Part shown: positions 7,871-17,148 of the stretch, piece by piece
How positions within the stretch are numbered: position 1 is the stretch's first letter
Layout: each line of letters begins with the position of its first letter
Origin: Brevibacterium permense
GTDB taxonomy: Bacteria > Actinomycetota > Actinomycetes > Actinomycetales > Brevibacteriaceae
Assembly (NCBI RefSeq): GCF_025506275.1
Contig: NZ_QYCP01000071.1
Span: 1 to 47,974 of the forward strand
Reading direction: 5' to 3'
DNA length: 47,974 bases
Notes under the pieces: generated by a model
Databases searched by the model: none
Seen by the model: only the letters and a program-made list of their open reading frames with translations
What the model was told of the DNA's origin: nothing
Program-made: the position numbers and the translations under genes

Positions 7871-9796
7871 ATGCAGACACGACGAATCCGCCCGCGCACC
7901 GCTGCCGTAGGACTGGGAGCCTGTGCTGCGCTCTCGCTCTTCGCCCCGCTTCTCTCGCCGACCTCGGCGATGGCCGCGGACGCACCGGCTGAACTGTACG
8001 AGGGCCACGTCCAGGTCGACCGCGGCAAGGCCGACGATTCGAAGAAGTTCACCGGTCAGGTCTTCGACGACGTCAACGAGAACTCGAAGCTCGATGGGGA
8101 TGAGAAGGGCATCTCCGGTGTTGCGGTGAGCAACGGAGTCGACGTCGTCCAGACGGACGGAGACGGACGCTACGAGCTGCCCGTGCGAGACAATATGACC
8201 GTCTCGATCACTCAGCCCTCCGGCTGGCAGGTACCCGTCGACGAGGACAAGGTCGCACAGTTCAGCTACAATCACCTGCCCGAAGGCTCCGGCGACCTCG
8301 AATTCGGAGGAATCGAACCGACCGGTGATACGCCGAAAGCCGTCAACTTCCCGATGATCGAATCGCAGGCCTCGGCGAAGGGCGAGCAGAACTGCCCGAT
8401 CGCCTCCGACACCCAGGCCTATGACAAGACAGAGATGGGCTATGCTCGCGACGGAGCCGTCGGAGACCTTGCCGATCGCAGTGACTACGGGGCCTGCGGA
8501 GTGCTGCTGCTCGGGGACAATGTCGGTGACGACCTCAGCCTCAACGATGAACTGCGCGATATCTACTCCCAGATGAACGGACCCGTGCGCGTGGCCCCGG
8601 GCAACCATGACCAGGACTACGACGCGGTCGACGACGCTCACGCCCTCGACACGTTCCGCGACCAGTTCGGTCCCTCGTACTTCTCCTACGATGTCGGCAA
8701 AACCCACTTCGTCGTCCTCGACAGCATCGAATACGAGGGCAAGGCGAACAAGAAGAAGTACAAGGAGAAGATCAGTCAGGATCAGCTGACCTGGCTGGAG
8801 AACGATCTGAAGAACGTGCCGAAGAACGCGCAGGTCATCGTCGCCACCCACGCGCCGATCCTCACGCACAAAGAGGTCGTCGTCGACAATGCGAAGGACT
8901 TCTACGACGTCATCTCCGACTACCCGAACGCCGTGACCGTCGGCGGACACACGCACACTCAGGAGAACCTCGTCGCTGGCGAGACGAGGAAGGAATGGGC
9001 TGCAGCCGGGATCGAGAAGCTGCCGAATACGCAGATCGTCGCCGGTGCCGTCTCCGGCGACTGGTACTCCGGCGGCCTCAACGCCGACGGGTTGCCGTAC
9101 TCGTTCACTCAGGACGCTTCGGAACCGGGCGTGCTCACCCTCGAATACGACGGTGCTTCGCGCAGCGAACGCTACACCGTGCGCAACGAATCCGACGACC
9201 ATCAGCTGCTGCTCGGCGTGAACTCGCCCGAGTGGCGTGACTGGGCGCAGAAGGCCCAGGACTGGCAGGACGCGGACAAGGATGGCACTGCTCCGAAGGA
9301 GGTCTCCGAACGCGTCGTCACCCGCGAGGACCTCAAGCAGGGCGAGACCTGGCTGACCTCGAGCTTCCTCGCCGGCACCTCGGACGCACGAGTCGAAGTC
9401 AGCTTCGACGGCAAAGCACCGAAGCAGTCCGAGCACACTCAGCCGGGCAAGGGCGAAGCTCTGGCCAAGGGCTGGGAGTACACCGATCCGTACACGGCAT
9501 CTCAGAACCTTCGCACCTCCGGCAATGTGGGCCAGTCGAGCTCGCACCTGTGGCGGACCGAGATCCCCAAGAACCTCGACCTGGGCACCCACACCGCCGA
9601 GGTGACCGGAACCGACCGCTACGGTCGTGACTTCACCGAGTCGGTCCGGTTCACCGTGGTCGAGGATGAGGCCGCCGCGAAGACCGAATCGCAGAAGCTG
9701 CTGCGTCAGGATGGCTTCGATGCTCAGCAGAAGAAGGAAGTCCGGGATCCGAAGGGTCTCGACTCCGAAGAGGCTCAGTCGGCTCGCAACGACTGA
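7871..9796 (+). CDS. Secreted calcineurin-like metallophosphoesterase
   Basis: A signal peptide (RR-containing n-region, hydrophobic core about 11-28, likely AMA cleavage near residue 35) is followed by a beta-sandwich of the SdrD-B/carboxypeptidase-regulatory type (FTGQVFDDVNENSKLDGDEKG, about 60-105). The metallophosphoesterase core comes next: Asp180 in SDTQ, GDN (215-217), GNHD (244-247), THAP (326-329) and GGHTH (358-362). A C-terminal beta domain of calcineurin-phosphoesterase type ends the protein. It should hydrolyse phosphomonoesters or diesters outside the cell. The ATG at 7871 is chosen for its AGGAGAA site and signal peptide; an open frame extends further upstream. The arginine pair lacks a clear twin-arginine consensus, so Sec or Tat export is undecided. 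Confidence 0.86.
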   Translation: MQTRRIRPRTAAVGLGACAALSLFAPLLSPTSAMAADAPAELYEGHVQVDRGKADDSKKFTGQVFDDVNENSKLDGDEKGISGVAVSNGVDVVQTDGDGRYELPVRDNMTVSITQPSGWQVPVDEDKVAQFSYNHLPEGSGDLEFGGIEPTGDTPKAVNFPMIESQASAKGEQNCPIASDTQAYDKTEMGYARDGAVGDLADRSDYGACGVLLLGDNVGDDLSLNDELRDIYSQMNGPVRVAPGNHDQDYDAVDDAHALDTFRDQFGPSYFSYDVGKTHFVVLDSIEYEGKANKKKYKEKISQDQLTWLENDLKNVPKNAQVIVATHAPILTHKEVVVDNAKDFYDVISDYPNAVTVGGHTHTQENLVAGETRKEWAAAGIEKLPNTQIVAGAVSGDWYSGGLNADGLPYSFTQDASEPGVLTLEYDGASRSERYTVRNESDDHQLLLGVNSPEWRDWAQKAQDWQDADKDGTAPKEVSERVVTREDLKQGETWLTSSFLAGTSDARVEVSFDGKAPKQSEHTQPGKGEALAKGWEYTDPYTASQNLRTSGNVGQSSSHLWRTEIPKNLDLGTHTAEVTGTDRYGRDFTESVRFTVVEDEAAAKTESQKLLRQDGFDAQQKKEVRDPKGLDSEEAQSARND

Positions 9797-9872
9797 CAGC
9801 TGAAGAAGGAGCTGCACCTCCGCGTAGCTGTCGGATGATGGCGCTTGGAAGCTGCGGAGAACTGGGAGGAGC

Positions 9873-9896
9873 GGGGCCCGCCGAACGGCGGGCCCC
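9873..9896. terminator. GC-rich hairpin terminator
   Basis: A perfect 10-bp stem (GGGGCCCGCC / GGCGGGCCCC) with a GAAC loop lies between the convergent phosphoesterase and P1-peptidase genes. There is no U-run, as is common in actinobacteria. Confidence 0.75.
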
Positions 9897-9906
9897 GTCT
9901 CCGTGA

Positions 9907-10998
9907 TCAGAGAGCGTTGAACTCCGAGGTGAAATCCGGTGCGATCTCGCTCAGCGTCGGCGGCTGCCCCCACGAGCTGTCGACAGGTGTCGCCGAAGCA
10001 TGGGCGTCGAGGATCGCCAAGCTCAGCGCATCGGCCGCCGCCGCGGAGATCATCACGAGCTCTCGGGTGGCGGCGTCACGATCGGAGGGCAGATCCTGCG
10101 CTCCGGTGGCGATGCCGAAGACCGTGTCGCCGTCGAAGAGGGTGTGCGAGGGCAGCACAGCTCGGGAGATGCCCGCGTGCGCCCCCGATGCCATCCGCGT
10201 GGTCTGCGCCGAGTCGAGGCGTGCATCGGTTGCGACGATCGCAATCGTCGTGTTCTTCGCAGCAGTCCCCGGGTCTGGCGGTGCCGAGGCGGGGAGACCC
10301 AGCACCTTCGGCAGATCGAGGCCGATCGAGCGCAGCAGCGGGTCCAACCACAGACCGCCCGACGGCGTGCCGATCGTTCCCAGCGAATTCGCCACGACGA
10401 GCGCCGCGACTGTGGTTCCGCTGGGCAGCCGGACGGCATAGGATCCGAGCCCTCCGCGCACACTCTGGAATCCGGACCGGGCTCCGATGCCTGCCCCGAT
10501 GCTGCCTCGGACGTCGTCCGTCCGTCCGGACAGCGCCGCTCGTGTCGCCTCGGCGCCTTCGTCCGGTCTCGGCGGTGCCACGGAACCGTTTCCGCGGCCG
10601 AGGTCGAAGATCGCGGCGGCGGGAACGAGCGGAATGACCGCATCGGCAAGTCCGGGAGCAGGGAATCCGAGCCTCGCCTCGGCGAGGGTGTCGACGACTC
10701 CGGAGACGGCACCCAGCCCGAATGCGGATCCACCGGAGAGGACGATGGCATCGGCCCCATAGGAATGTGTTCCCGGCGCGATGACATCGGTCTCACGTGT
10801 GGCGGGACCGCCCCCGCGGACATCGACGCCGATGGTCGAACCAATCGGGGGCAGCACGGTGGTGATCCCCGTCAGCCGGCTGTCGGTGAACTCACCCGCA
10901 TGGCCGAGGCGGATACCGGGGATCTCGAGGACTCCGCGCCCGCGGAACGGGCCGGGTCGTGCCTCGGGGCCCGAACCGCGCGCGGTATCCGAGGTCAT
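9907..10998 (-). CDS. P1-family (S58, DmpA/NylC-type) N-terminal nucleophile peptidase
   Basis: This 363-residue protein matches the P1 family, which self-cleaves and then acts as an aminopeptidase or amide hydrolase. Visible hallmarks are the N-terminal IPGIRLGHA..., the GGG...ETD motif near 62-71, SGGSAFGL near 88-95, and KNTTIAIVATDA near 248-259. The Asn249-Thr250 step corresponds to the autocleavage site and nucleophile in NylC-like members. Its ATG overlaps the stop of the Xaa-Pro aminopeptidase gene (ATGA), so the two peptidases are translationally coupled and probably share peptide or amide turnover. Substrate unknown. Confidence 0.86.
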   Translation of the reverse strand: MTSDTARGSGPEARPGPFRGRGVLEIPGIRLGHAGEFTDSRLTGITTVLPPIGSTIGVDVRGGGPATRETDVIAPGTHSYGADAIVLSGGSAFGLGAVSGVVDTLAEARLGFPAPGLADAVIPLVPAAAIFDLGRGNGSVAPPRPDEGAEATRAALSGRTDDVRGSIGAGIGARSGFQSVRGGLGSYAVRLPSGTTVAALVVANSLGTIGTPSGGLWLDPLLRSIGLDLPKVLGLPASAPPDPGTAAKNTTIAIVATDARLDSAQTTRMASGAHAGISRAVLPSHTLFDGDTVFGIATGAQDLPSDRDAATRELVMISAAAADALSLAILDAHASATPVDSSWGQPPTLSEIAPDFTSEFNAL

Positions 10999-12524
10999 CA
11001 GCGGTCCTGGGGCCGGCCCTGCACCCAGGCCTCGATCTCGGCGCGGGTGCGGGGGAATTCGGCCGAGAGATTCTCCACTCCGTCGGCGGTGACGAGGACG
11101 TCGTCCTCGATGCGGACACCGTTGCCGCGGAACTCCTCGGGCAGGAGCAGGTCGTCTGATTTGAAGTACAGTCCGGGTTCGATGGTGAAGACCATTCCAG
11201 GTTCGATGGTCGCGTCCAAGTACATCTCCGCTCTCGCCTGCGCACAATCATGGACGTCGAGGCCGAGGTGATGACTGGTGCCGTGGACCATCCACCGACG
11301 GTGCTGCTGTCCTTCCGGTGACAGCGAAACGGCGGCGGAGACCGGCAGCACACCGAACTCTTCGAGACGCTTCGCGATGACCTCCATTGCCGCCTCGTGG
11401 ACCTCACGGAACTTCACAGGACGGTTGGGGTGATCTGCGGCCACAGCGAACGCGGCATCGGCGGCATCGAGCACGGCATCGTAGATCTTCGCCTGCACCG
11501 GAGTGAAGGCGCCCGAAACAGGTAGGGTGCGGGTGATGTCCGCAGTGTAGAGCGAATCGGCTTCGGCTCCGGCATCGACGAGGATGAGGTCACCGTCCCG
11601 GACCTGACCGTCATTGCGGATCCAGTGCAGGGTGCAGGCATTGTTGCCCGAGGCGGCGATCGTGTCGTAGCCGACCCCGTTGCCGTCGGAGCGAGCGGCG
11701 GTCTCGAACGCGGTCTCGACGACTCGCTCACCACGACGGTGTCCTAGTGCCTTCGGCAGCGCTGCCACCACGTTGTCGAAACCGGCGCGGGTGATGGCGA
11801 CGGCTTCGCGCAGCTGCGCGATCTCGTGGTCGTCCTTGATCAGGCGCAGCTCGGAGAGCAGCTGGGCCAGTTCGGCGTCTCCTGCCTCGGATGTCTCGAG
11901 ATCGGCCTGGACCTGGGTGCGAGCCAGGTCGATGACTCCGTCGATGCGGGCGTCGGCCTGTCGGACGAGGCGCACGGAGATGGCCCCGAGATCCTTCGTA
12001 ATGGCGTCATCGACAGTGGCGGAGCTCTCCGTTGCGATGCCGGTCATGGTGGACATCGCTTCGAGATCGGCACGCGGTCCGACCCAGTACTCTCCGTATC
12101 GGGAATCGGAGAAGAACTCCTCCGTATCGGCACCGGCGCGGGGACGGAAGTACAGCGTCACATCGTGGCCGTCGTCCTCGGGTTCGAAGACGAGCACGGC
12201 GTCGGGTTCGGAATCGGCTTCCAGACCCGTGAGGTGGATGAACGCGGAATGAGCACGGAAGCGATAATCGGTGTCGTTCGAGCGGACCTTGAGTCCGCCG
12301 GCGGGAACGACGAGCCGTTCGCCGGGGAATGCCGCCGAGACCGCGTCCCGACGGGCTGGGGTGAAACCGGCGGCGGCGAGAGCCTCGGCGTTGAGGGGAG
12401 TGCGATCCCAACCAGAGGCGACGAAGTCGCGGAAGGCGGCGGAATTCGGGCGATGCGAGCGGTTGTTGACGCGGTCTGCGAGGTCCTGAGTCGAGTCTGG
12501 GGTATCTGAGTTCTGCTCTGTCAT
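10998..12524 (-). CDS. pepP: Xaa-Pro aminopeptidase (M24B)
   Basis: A 508-residue M24 metallopeptidase with an N-terminal creatinase-like domain (about 45-215) and a pita-bread catalytic domain. The five metal ligands can be placed at Asp317 (LVDAGAE), Asp329 (ADITRT), His418 (HGTSHHLGLDVHD), Glu449 (TIEPGLY) and Glu473 (GVRIEDDVLVT). It removes N-terminal residues preceding proline and needs two divalent metals. The ATG is 6 nt downstream of a TAGACT -10 hexamer, pointing to a leaderless mRNA. It is the first gene of a two-peptidase operon. Confidence 0.92.
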   Translation of the reverse strand: MTEQNSDTPDSTQDLADRVNNRSHRPNSAAFRDFVASGWDRTPLNAEALAAAGFTPARRDAVSAAFPGERLVVPAGGLKVRSNDTDYRFRAHSAFIHLTGLEADSEPDAVLVFEPEDDGHDVTLYFRPRAGADTEEFFSDSRYGEYWVGPRADLEAMSTMTGIATESSATVDDAITKDLGAISVRLVRQADARIDGVIDLARTQVQADLETSEAGDAELAQLLSELRLIKDDHEIAQLREAVAITRAGFDNVVAALPKALGHRRGERVVETAFETAARSDGNGVGYDTIAASGNNACTLHWIRNDGQVRDGDLILVDAGAEADSLYTADITRTLPVSGAFTPVQAKIYDAVLDAADAAFAVAADHPNRPVKFREVHEAAMEVIAKRLEEFGVLPVSAAVSLSPEGQQHRRWMVHGTSHHLGLDVHDCAQARAEMYLDATIEPGMVFTIEPGLYFKSDDLLLPEEFRGNGVRIEDDVLVTADGVENLSAEFPRTRAEIEAWVQGRPQDR

Positions 12525-12530
12525 GCCGCC

Positions 12531-12536
12531 AGTCTA
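12531..12536 (-). promoter_or_regulatory. -10 element of pepP; leaderless start
   Basis: TAGACT on the minus strand is followed by GGCGGC and the ATG at 12524. Confidence 0.5.
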
Positions 12537-12590
12537 GACGGGCGGAGTGACATGGTGTGTACACGTGGAAGTCGGAACGACAGATGCAGA

Positions 12591-12596
12591 TAGACT
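12591..12596 (+). promoter_or_regulatory. -10 element of the PHP gene; leaderless start
   Basis: TAGACT is followed by GTGACC and the ATG at 12603. The pepP and PHP promoters lie back to back in about 80 bp. Confidence 0.5.
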
Positions 12597-12602
12597 GTGA
12601 CC

Positions 12603-13460
12603 ATGGTCATCGATCTCCACGTGCACACCGCATTTTCGGACGGGACCCAGACCCCGTCCGAACTCATCTCAGAAGCCTCGATGGAGGGCATCGACGTCGT
12701 CGGACTCACCGACCACGACACCACTGCAGGTTGGACCCTTGCCGAGGATGCCGCCCGCGTCTACGGGCTCGGTCTGGTGAGGGGAATGGAGATCTCCTGC
12801 CGTTACGAGGGGATCAGCGTGCACCTGCTCTCCTACCTCCACGACCCGTACGATACAGGGCTGGCCGAGGTCGTGCAGGAGACAAGGCGGGCGAGACTCG
12901 ATCGCACCCACCTCATCATCGAACGATTGGCCGAAGACTATCCGATCGACATGGATGCGGTGCTCTCCGTCTCGGGAGAGGACGCCACGATCGGACGTCC
13001 GCATATCGCCGATGCGCTGGTCGCAGCGGGCGTCGTCGAGTCCCGCACCGAAGCGTTCTCGTCGATTCTTTCCAGCCAGGGAAAATATCATGTGTCCCTG
13101 CCGACGATCGATCCGATCACCGCGATCGGGCTGATTCGGGAGGCCGGGGGAGTCTCGGTCTTCGCCCATCCGCGCGCGGCCATGCGCGGTCGGGTCGTGC
13201 CTGATTGGGCGATGACCGAATTCATCGCCGCCGGTCTCGACGGACTCGAGGTCGACCATAGGGACAACCCTCCGCAGGAGCGAGAGGCGATGCGACGTCT
13301 GGCCCATGAGCACGATCTCATCGTCACCGGCTCCAGCGACTACCACGGCACGGGCAAGCCCAACCGCCTCGGCGAGCACGTCACTTCCGACCATATGCTC
13401 GCGAAGCTGCTCGAACGTGCAGCTTCACGGCCGGGTGGAGTCGACTACATCCAGGGGTGA
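12603..13460 (+). CDS. PHP-domain phosphoesterase (TrpH / 3',5'-nucleotide bisphosphatase-like)
   Basis: The start MVIDLHVHTAFSDGT carries the first PHP metal motif (His6, His8, Asp13). Later motifs are LTDHDT, a conserved Glu in GMEISC, FAHPRA and the final SSDYHG. At 285 residues it matches single-domain PHP proteins such as YciV/TrpH, which dephosphorylate 3',5'-bisphosphorylated nucleotides or trim RNA 5' ends. The exact substrate is not shown by sequence. A GTG at 12597 is in frame, but the ATG at 12603 starts closer to the conserved motif and fits the -10 spacing. Confidence 0.87.
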   Translation: MVIDLHVHTAFSDGTQTPSELISEASMEGIDVVGLTDHDTTAGWTLAEDAARVYGLGLVRGMEISCRYEGISVHLLSYLHDPYDTGLAEVVQETRRARLDRTHLIIERLAEDYPIDMDAVLSVSGEDATIGRPHIADALVAAGVVESRTEAFSSILSSQGKYHVSLPTIDPITAIGLIREAGGVSVFAHPRAAMRGRVVPDWAMTEFIAAGLDGLEVDHRDNPPQEREAMRRLAHEHDLIVTGSSDYHGTGKPNRLGEHVTSDHMLAKLLERAASRPGGVDYIQG

Positions 13461-13502
13461 GTCCGACTCCGAGCTGTGCCAGCCTTCAACTGGGGGCTGA
13501 GA

Positions 13503-14678
13503 TCAGCCGAGGATTCGGCGCAGATGGAGCTTTCCCCAGGCGAAGCTCAGCGCGTACGACAGAGCCGCCATGAGCGCGAGCAGGCCCACATACTGGATGA
13601 CGAGCAGGATCGGTGCAGCATCGACGTCGAAGAGGCGTTCGAAGAACAGTTCGAGGAAGAACACGTGGACGAGGAATGCACCGAATGATGCCGTCGCCAT
13701 CGTCGTGAAGACCTTCTTGGCCCGCCCGCTGAGGCGGATGCGGGAGACGAGGAGGATGACGCTGACAGCGAGTCCGACGATGAGCGGGTTCGCATTCTCG
13801 ATCGGATAGGACCGTCGCGACTCCCACCACAGCACGCCGAGCGCAGAGACTGCGAAGAGCAGACACAGCGTCCAGATCGGCGGTCGCAGCTCATGCGCGT
13901 GATGGATGATGAAGGCCCCGATGACGAAGTAGACGACCTGATATGTCGCGAAGCCCCACTTCCACGCATCCTGGTCGGAGCCGATGATCTCGAGGACGAA
14001 CGGTGCCCACACGGTCGATCCTGCGAGGACGAGAGCCAGCGCCGCGAGCTTCCACGGTCGCTGCCCCTTCCAGAACAGGACGAGTGCGCCGAAGACCAGG
14101 ATGAGCGGAATGTACGCGTAGAGATACCAGAGGTGGAAAGCCGGGCGACCGGCTTCGAGGAAGCTGCGCACGAGGTCGTGTCGGACGTCGACCTCATCGG
14201 TGTCGAAGAGGTTGAAGCCGAGCACGAAGATGACCGACCAGGCGGCCAGCGGAACGACATGCCGGACGATGCGGTCCCACATCTTCGCTTCGGTGCGCGG
14301 AGGTGCACCGGCGAGCACTGCCCAACCGGCGATCATGAAGAACATCGGCACGGCCCAGGGATTGACCGCCTCGGCGAGATGGCCGAGCCACCATGCGTCG
14401 CTGCCCTCGTCGGATCGGCCGATGAGGACGCCACCCGAGTGGCCGATCATGACGGTGAGCCCGGCGAGCACTCGCATGACGTCGACGTCGTGGCGGTGCG
14501 CTTTCGAGGCCTTCGGCTTCGCAGTCGGGGCAGGTGCCACTGTCGGCTTCTCAGCTGGGGCTGGTCCGGCCGTCGGCTCGGCGGGGGAGAGGCCGACCCG
14601 GGTGGGAGCTGCGGGGGACTCGTCGTCCAACCGGCGTGAACCGAACAATGACTCACTCTCGTTCGTACTCGATGACAT
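13503..14678 (-). CDS. Acyltransferase-3 family membrane protein
   Basis: A Pro/Ala-rich cytoplasmic N-terminus of about 60 residues is followed by roughly ten membrane helices. The AT3 signature Arg-x10-His is present as Arg69 and His80 (DVMRVLAGLTVMIGHSGG). Members transfer acyl groups, often acetyl, to sugars or lipids at the cell surface (OafA/WecH type). It is convergent with the PHP gene. There are no glycan genes beside it, so the acceptor is unknown. Confidence 0.85.
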   Translation of the reverse strand: MSSSTNESESLFGSRRLDDESPAAPTRVGLSPAEPTAGPAPAEKPTVAPAPTAKPKASKAHRHDVDVMRVLAGLTVMIGHSGGVLIGRSDEGSDAWWLGHLAEAVNPWAVPMFFMIAGWAVLAGAPPRTEAKMWDRIVRHVVPLAAWSVIFVLGFNLFDTDEVDVRHDLVRSFLEAGRPAFHLWYLYAYIPLILVFGALVLFWKGQRPWKLAALALVLAGSTVWAPFVLEIIGSDQDAWKWGFATYQVVYFVIGAFIIHHAHELRPPIWTLCLLFAVSALGVLWWESRRSYPIENANPLIVGLAVSVILLVSRIRLSGRAKKVFTTMATASFGAFLVHVFFLELFFERLFDVDAAPILLVIQYVGLLALMAALSYALSFAWGKLHLRRILG

Positions 14679-14742
14679 GGCGTCCGAACATCATCGGTCA
14701 CAGAATTGAACGGGGTCGGGGGTCGAATTGAACACAGGATGA

Positions 14743-14778
14743 ACGAAGGGCCCCGACCGGGTGGTCGGGGCCCTTCGT
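14743..14778. terminator. Strong hairpin terminator of the DEAD-box helicase gene
   Basis: A perfect 16-bp stem (ACGAAGGGCCCCGACC and complement) with a 4-nt loop lies just past the helicase stop on the minus strand. Confidence 0.82.
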
Positions 14779-14816
14779 GCAGGCAGTGAGGCGAATCGGT
14801 CTCGCCTGCGGATGGA

Positions 14817-16349
14817 TCAGTCCTCGCTGGAGTCGGTGGCCGAGTGGCCGCCCTGACTCGCCTGGCCGCCCTGCGCGCGGTTGACCGGCTTGCCGCCGCG
14901 AGTGCGGCGACGGCTGCGCTGGCGGCGCGGTTTGCGGTCGTCGCTACCGGAGTCGGAGGAGGAATCACGACGGTCGGATGAGCCGCCTCGGCGAGAATCC
15001 GAACTGCCACGGCCGGAACCGCGACGATCGGATCCGCGGCCCTTGCGCTCACCGGTGGAATTCTCGTCCTCGCCTTCGGGGCGCTGGCGCGGTAGCCGGC
15101 CCTTGGTGCCCTTCGGGATGCCCAGGTCGGCGAAGAAGTGCGGGGACGTCGAATAAGTTTCGACCGGTTCATCGAAATCGAGCCCGAGGGCCTTGTTGAT
15201 GAGACGCCAGCGGGGCATGTCATCCCAGTCGACCAGGGTCATGGCAACACCGGAGTTGCCGGCTCGACCGGTACGTCCGATGCGATGGACGTAGGTCTTC
15301 TCGTCCTCAGGGCACTGGTAGTTCACGACATGGGTGACATCGTCGATGTCGATTCCGCGGGCCGCGACATCCGTGGCCACGAGCACGTCGACCTTTCCGT
15401 CGCGGAAGGACTTCAGAGCTTTCTCGCGTTGTGACTGACCGAGATCGCCGTGGAGAGCCTTGACCGCGAAACCGCGATCCTCGAGTTCGGCGGCGAGCTT
15501 GTCGGCGGTGCGCTTGGTGCGGGTGAAGATGATCGTGCGGCCACGGCCCTCGGCCTGGAGCATGCGGGCGACGAGCTCGGATTTGTCCATCGAATGGGCG
15601 CGGTAGACGAACTGCGTCGTGTTCTTACCCGTCAGCGACAGGTCCTCATGGTCCTGGGCGCGGATGTGGGTGGGCTGGTTCATGTAGCGGCGGGCGAGGG
15701 TGATGACCGCCCCCGGCATCGTCGCGGAGAACAGCATCGTCTGCCGGTGGGCGGGCACCGCGTTGATGATCTTCTCGACGTCGGGCAGGAAGCCCAGGTC
15801 GAGCATCTCATCGGCTTCGTCGAGGACGACGGTGCGGACGCGGTGGAGCTTGAGGATCTTGCGACCGTAGAGATCGAGGAGGCGGCCGGGGGTGCCGACG
15901 ACGACGTCGACGCCGGATTTGAGCTGGTTGATCTGCGGATCGAAGTCCATGCCGCCGTAGATGGTCATGATGTCGATGTCACGCTGCACCGAGGCGGTGA
16001 CGAGGTCGGCCGCGACCTGCTTGGCCAGCTCACGGGTGGGAACGACCACGAGGGCCTGCGGCAGCCGCGGCTCCTTGGCATCGCCCATGCTGTCGGGAGT
16101 CGAATCGGCGTCGGAGGTGACCGACGAGTCCTCGGTTTTGCCGACGACACGCTGGAGCAGGGGGATTCCGAATCCCAGGGTCTTTCCGGTACCCGTCTTC
16201 GCCTGCCCGATGATGTCGGCTCCCGACAGTGCCACGGGCAGTGTCAGCGCCTGAATGGGGAAGGGGTGGGTGATTCCTGCCGAGGCCAGTGAGGCCACGA
16301 TCGGTCCGGCGACTCCCAGCTCCGCGAAATCCGCTTCTGTCTCCGCCAT
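14817..16349 (-). CDS. rhlE: DEAD-box ATP-dependent RNA helicase (RhlE-like)
   Basis: Complete DEAD-box set: Q-motif (FPIQALTLP, about 30-38), GQAKTGTGKT (48-57), PTRELA, DEADEMLD, SAT, a DVAARGID motif and HRIGRTGRAG. The core is followed by a C-terminal tail rich in Arg, Gly, Ser and Asp (about residues 410-510), typical of RNA-binding extensions. It unwinds RNA duplexes in ribosome assembly or mRNA turnover. The start at 16349 has AAAAGGAG 8 nt upstream; an upstream in-frame ATG (16385) lacks a site and would add 12 unconserved residues. It is divergent from the ferritin-like gene, as in mycobacteria. The symbol is by synteny and may vary. Confidence 0.9.
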   Translation of the reverse strand: MAETEADFAELGVAGPIVASLASAGITHPFPIQALTLPVALSGADIIGQAKTGTGKTLGFGIPLLQRVVGKTEDSSVTSDADSTPDSMGDAKEPRLPQALVVVPTRELAKQVAADLVTASVQRDIDIMTIYGGMDFDPQINQLKSGVDVVVGTPGRLLDLYGRKILKLHRVRTVVLDEADEMLDLGFLPDVEKIINAVPAHRQTMLFSATMPGAVITLARRYMNQPTHIRAQDHEDLSLTGKNTTQFVYRAHSMDKSELVARMLQAEGRGRTIIFTRTKRTADKLAAELEDRGFAVKALHGDLGQSQREKALKSFRDGKVDVLVATDVAARGIDIDDVTHVVNYQCPEDEKTYVHRIGRTGRAGNSGVAMTLVDWDDMPRWRLINKALGLDFDEPVETYSTSPHFFADLGIPKGTKGRLPRQRPEGEDENSTGERKGRGSDRRGSGRGSSDSRRGGSSDRRDSSSDSGSDDRKPRRQRSRRRTRGGKPVNRAQGGQASQGGHSATDSSED

Positions 16350-16365
16350 ATTCCAAACTCCTTTT

Positions 16366-16379
16366 AGCGCGTACGCGCT
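16366..16379. promoter_or_regulatory. Perfect 14-bp palindrome in the rhlE leader (possible operator)
   Basis: AGCGCGTACGCGCT is its own complement. It lies 17 nt before the rhlE start in a 60-bp divergent promoter region. No assigned regulator. Confidence 0.3.
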
Positions 16380-16397
16380 TGTCATGGTGCGAACCGG

Positions 16398-16403
16398 TAG
16401 TCT
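16398..16403 (+). promoter_or_regulatory. -10 element of the ferritin-like gene; leaderless start
   Basis: TAGTCT is followed by 6 nt and the ATG at 16410. Confidence 0.5.
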
Positions 16404-16409
16404 TGAACT

Positions 16410-17042
16410 ATGCCCGATTCTGTCCCATTGGCCGGTAATGATGCTGCAACGCTCGCACTTCTGGCGTTCGGCGAGCTGACCGGTTTCGAACGTATGGCCA
16501 CAAACGCGACGACCGCAGCGGATCTGGATGACAAGGTCATCCTGGCGCGGCTGGCCTCTCAGTCATTCGCGAACTTCGAACAGCTCTCACAGCACATCGA
16601 TCAGATGGGCCAGGATGTGATCGAGCTCTGTCAGCATTTCGAACCGACCTTCAGCACTCTGGCTGAAAGGACTCGTCCTCGCGACTGGTACGAAAGCCTC
16701 ATGAAGGGTTTCGTCTTCGACGGAATCATGAATGATTTCTACCGCACGGCGGTGGACGAACTCGCGGAGCCCGGATACAGCCTGGCTATTGCAATTCTTG
16801 ATGATACACGTGCCAGCGAATATGCGCGCAATCGTCTGACATCCGAAGTGGCCGTCGACACACAGCTGGCCTCGCGGCTGGCACTGTGGGGCCGCAAGCT
16901 CGTCGCCGAGACCCTGGGACGGGCACGCAGTCTGCTCACCGATCCCTTCCTCGGCCTCGACGAAGATCTCGTCGTCGAACTGATCCCTGCGGTGACGTCG
17001 AATCACTCGAAGCGGATGTCGGCGCTCGGTCTCGTCGCCTGA
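16410..17042 (+). CDS. Ferritin-like fold protein (Rv3210c-type)
   Basis: A 210-residue, all-helical protein recognised as the actinobacterial ferritin-like/tRNA-hydroxylase-like family beside rhlE. It carries spaced acidic and His residues expected of a four-helix bundle (GELTGFERMA near 18-27, LSQHIDQMGQDVIELCQHFEP near 54-74, DGIMNDFYRTAVDELAEPGY near 101-120). Whether a di-iron centre is complete cannot be judged here. Function unknown. Confidence 0.78.
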   Translation: MPDSVPLAGNDAATLALLAFGELTGFERMATNATTAADLDDKVILARLASQSFANFEQLSQHIDQMGQDVIELCQHFEPTFSTLAERTRPRDWYESLMKGFVFDGIMNDFYRTAVDELAEPGYSLAIAILDDTRASEYARNRLTSEVAVDTQLASRLALWGRKLVAETLGRARSLLTDPFLGLDEDLVVELIPAVTSNHSKRMSALGLVA

Positions 17043-17148
17043 TCCCGCGAGGGACACCTGCACCGGCCGCGGACCACGATTCCGCGTCTGCAGGACGATC
17101 CTGCGACGGACTCGCGATCCCATGAGAGACGCACGGTTCCGCCGCGAA

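Noticed and set aside
7826..9973. Minus-strand open frame of 715 codons
   Set aside because: It is antisense to the metallophosphoesterase, has no recognisable domain and shows shadow-type composition.
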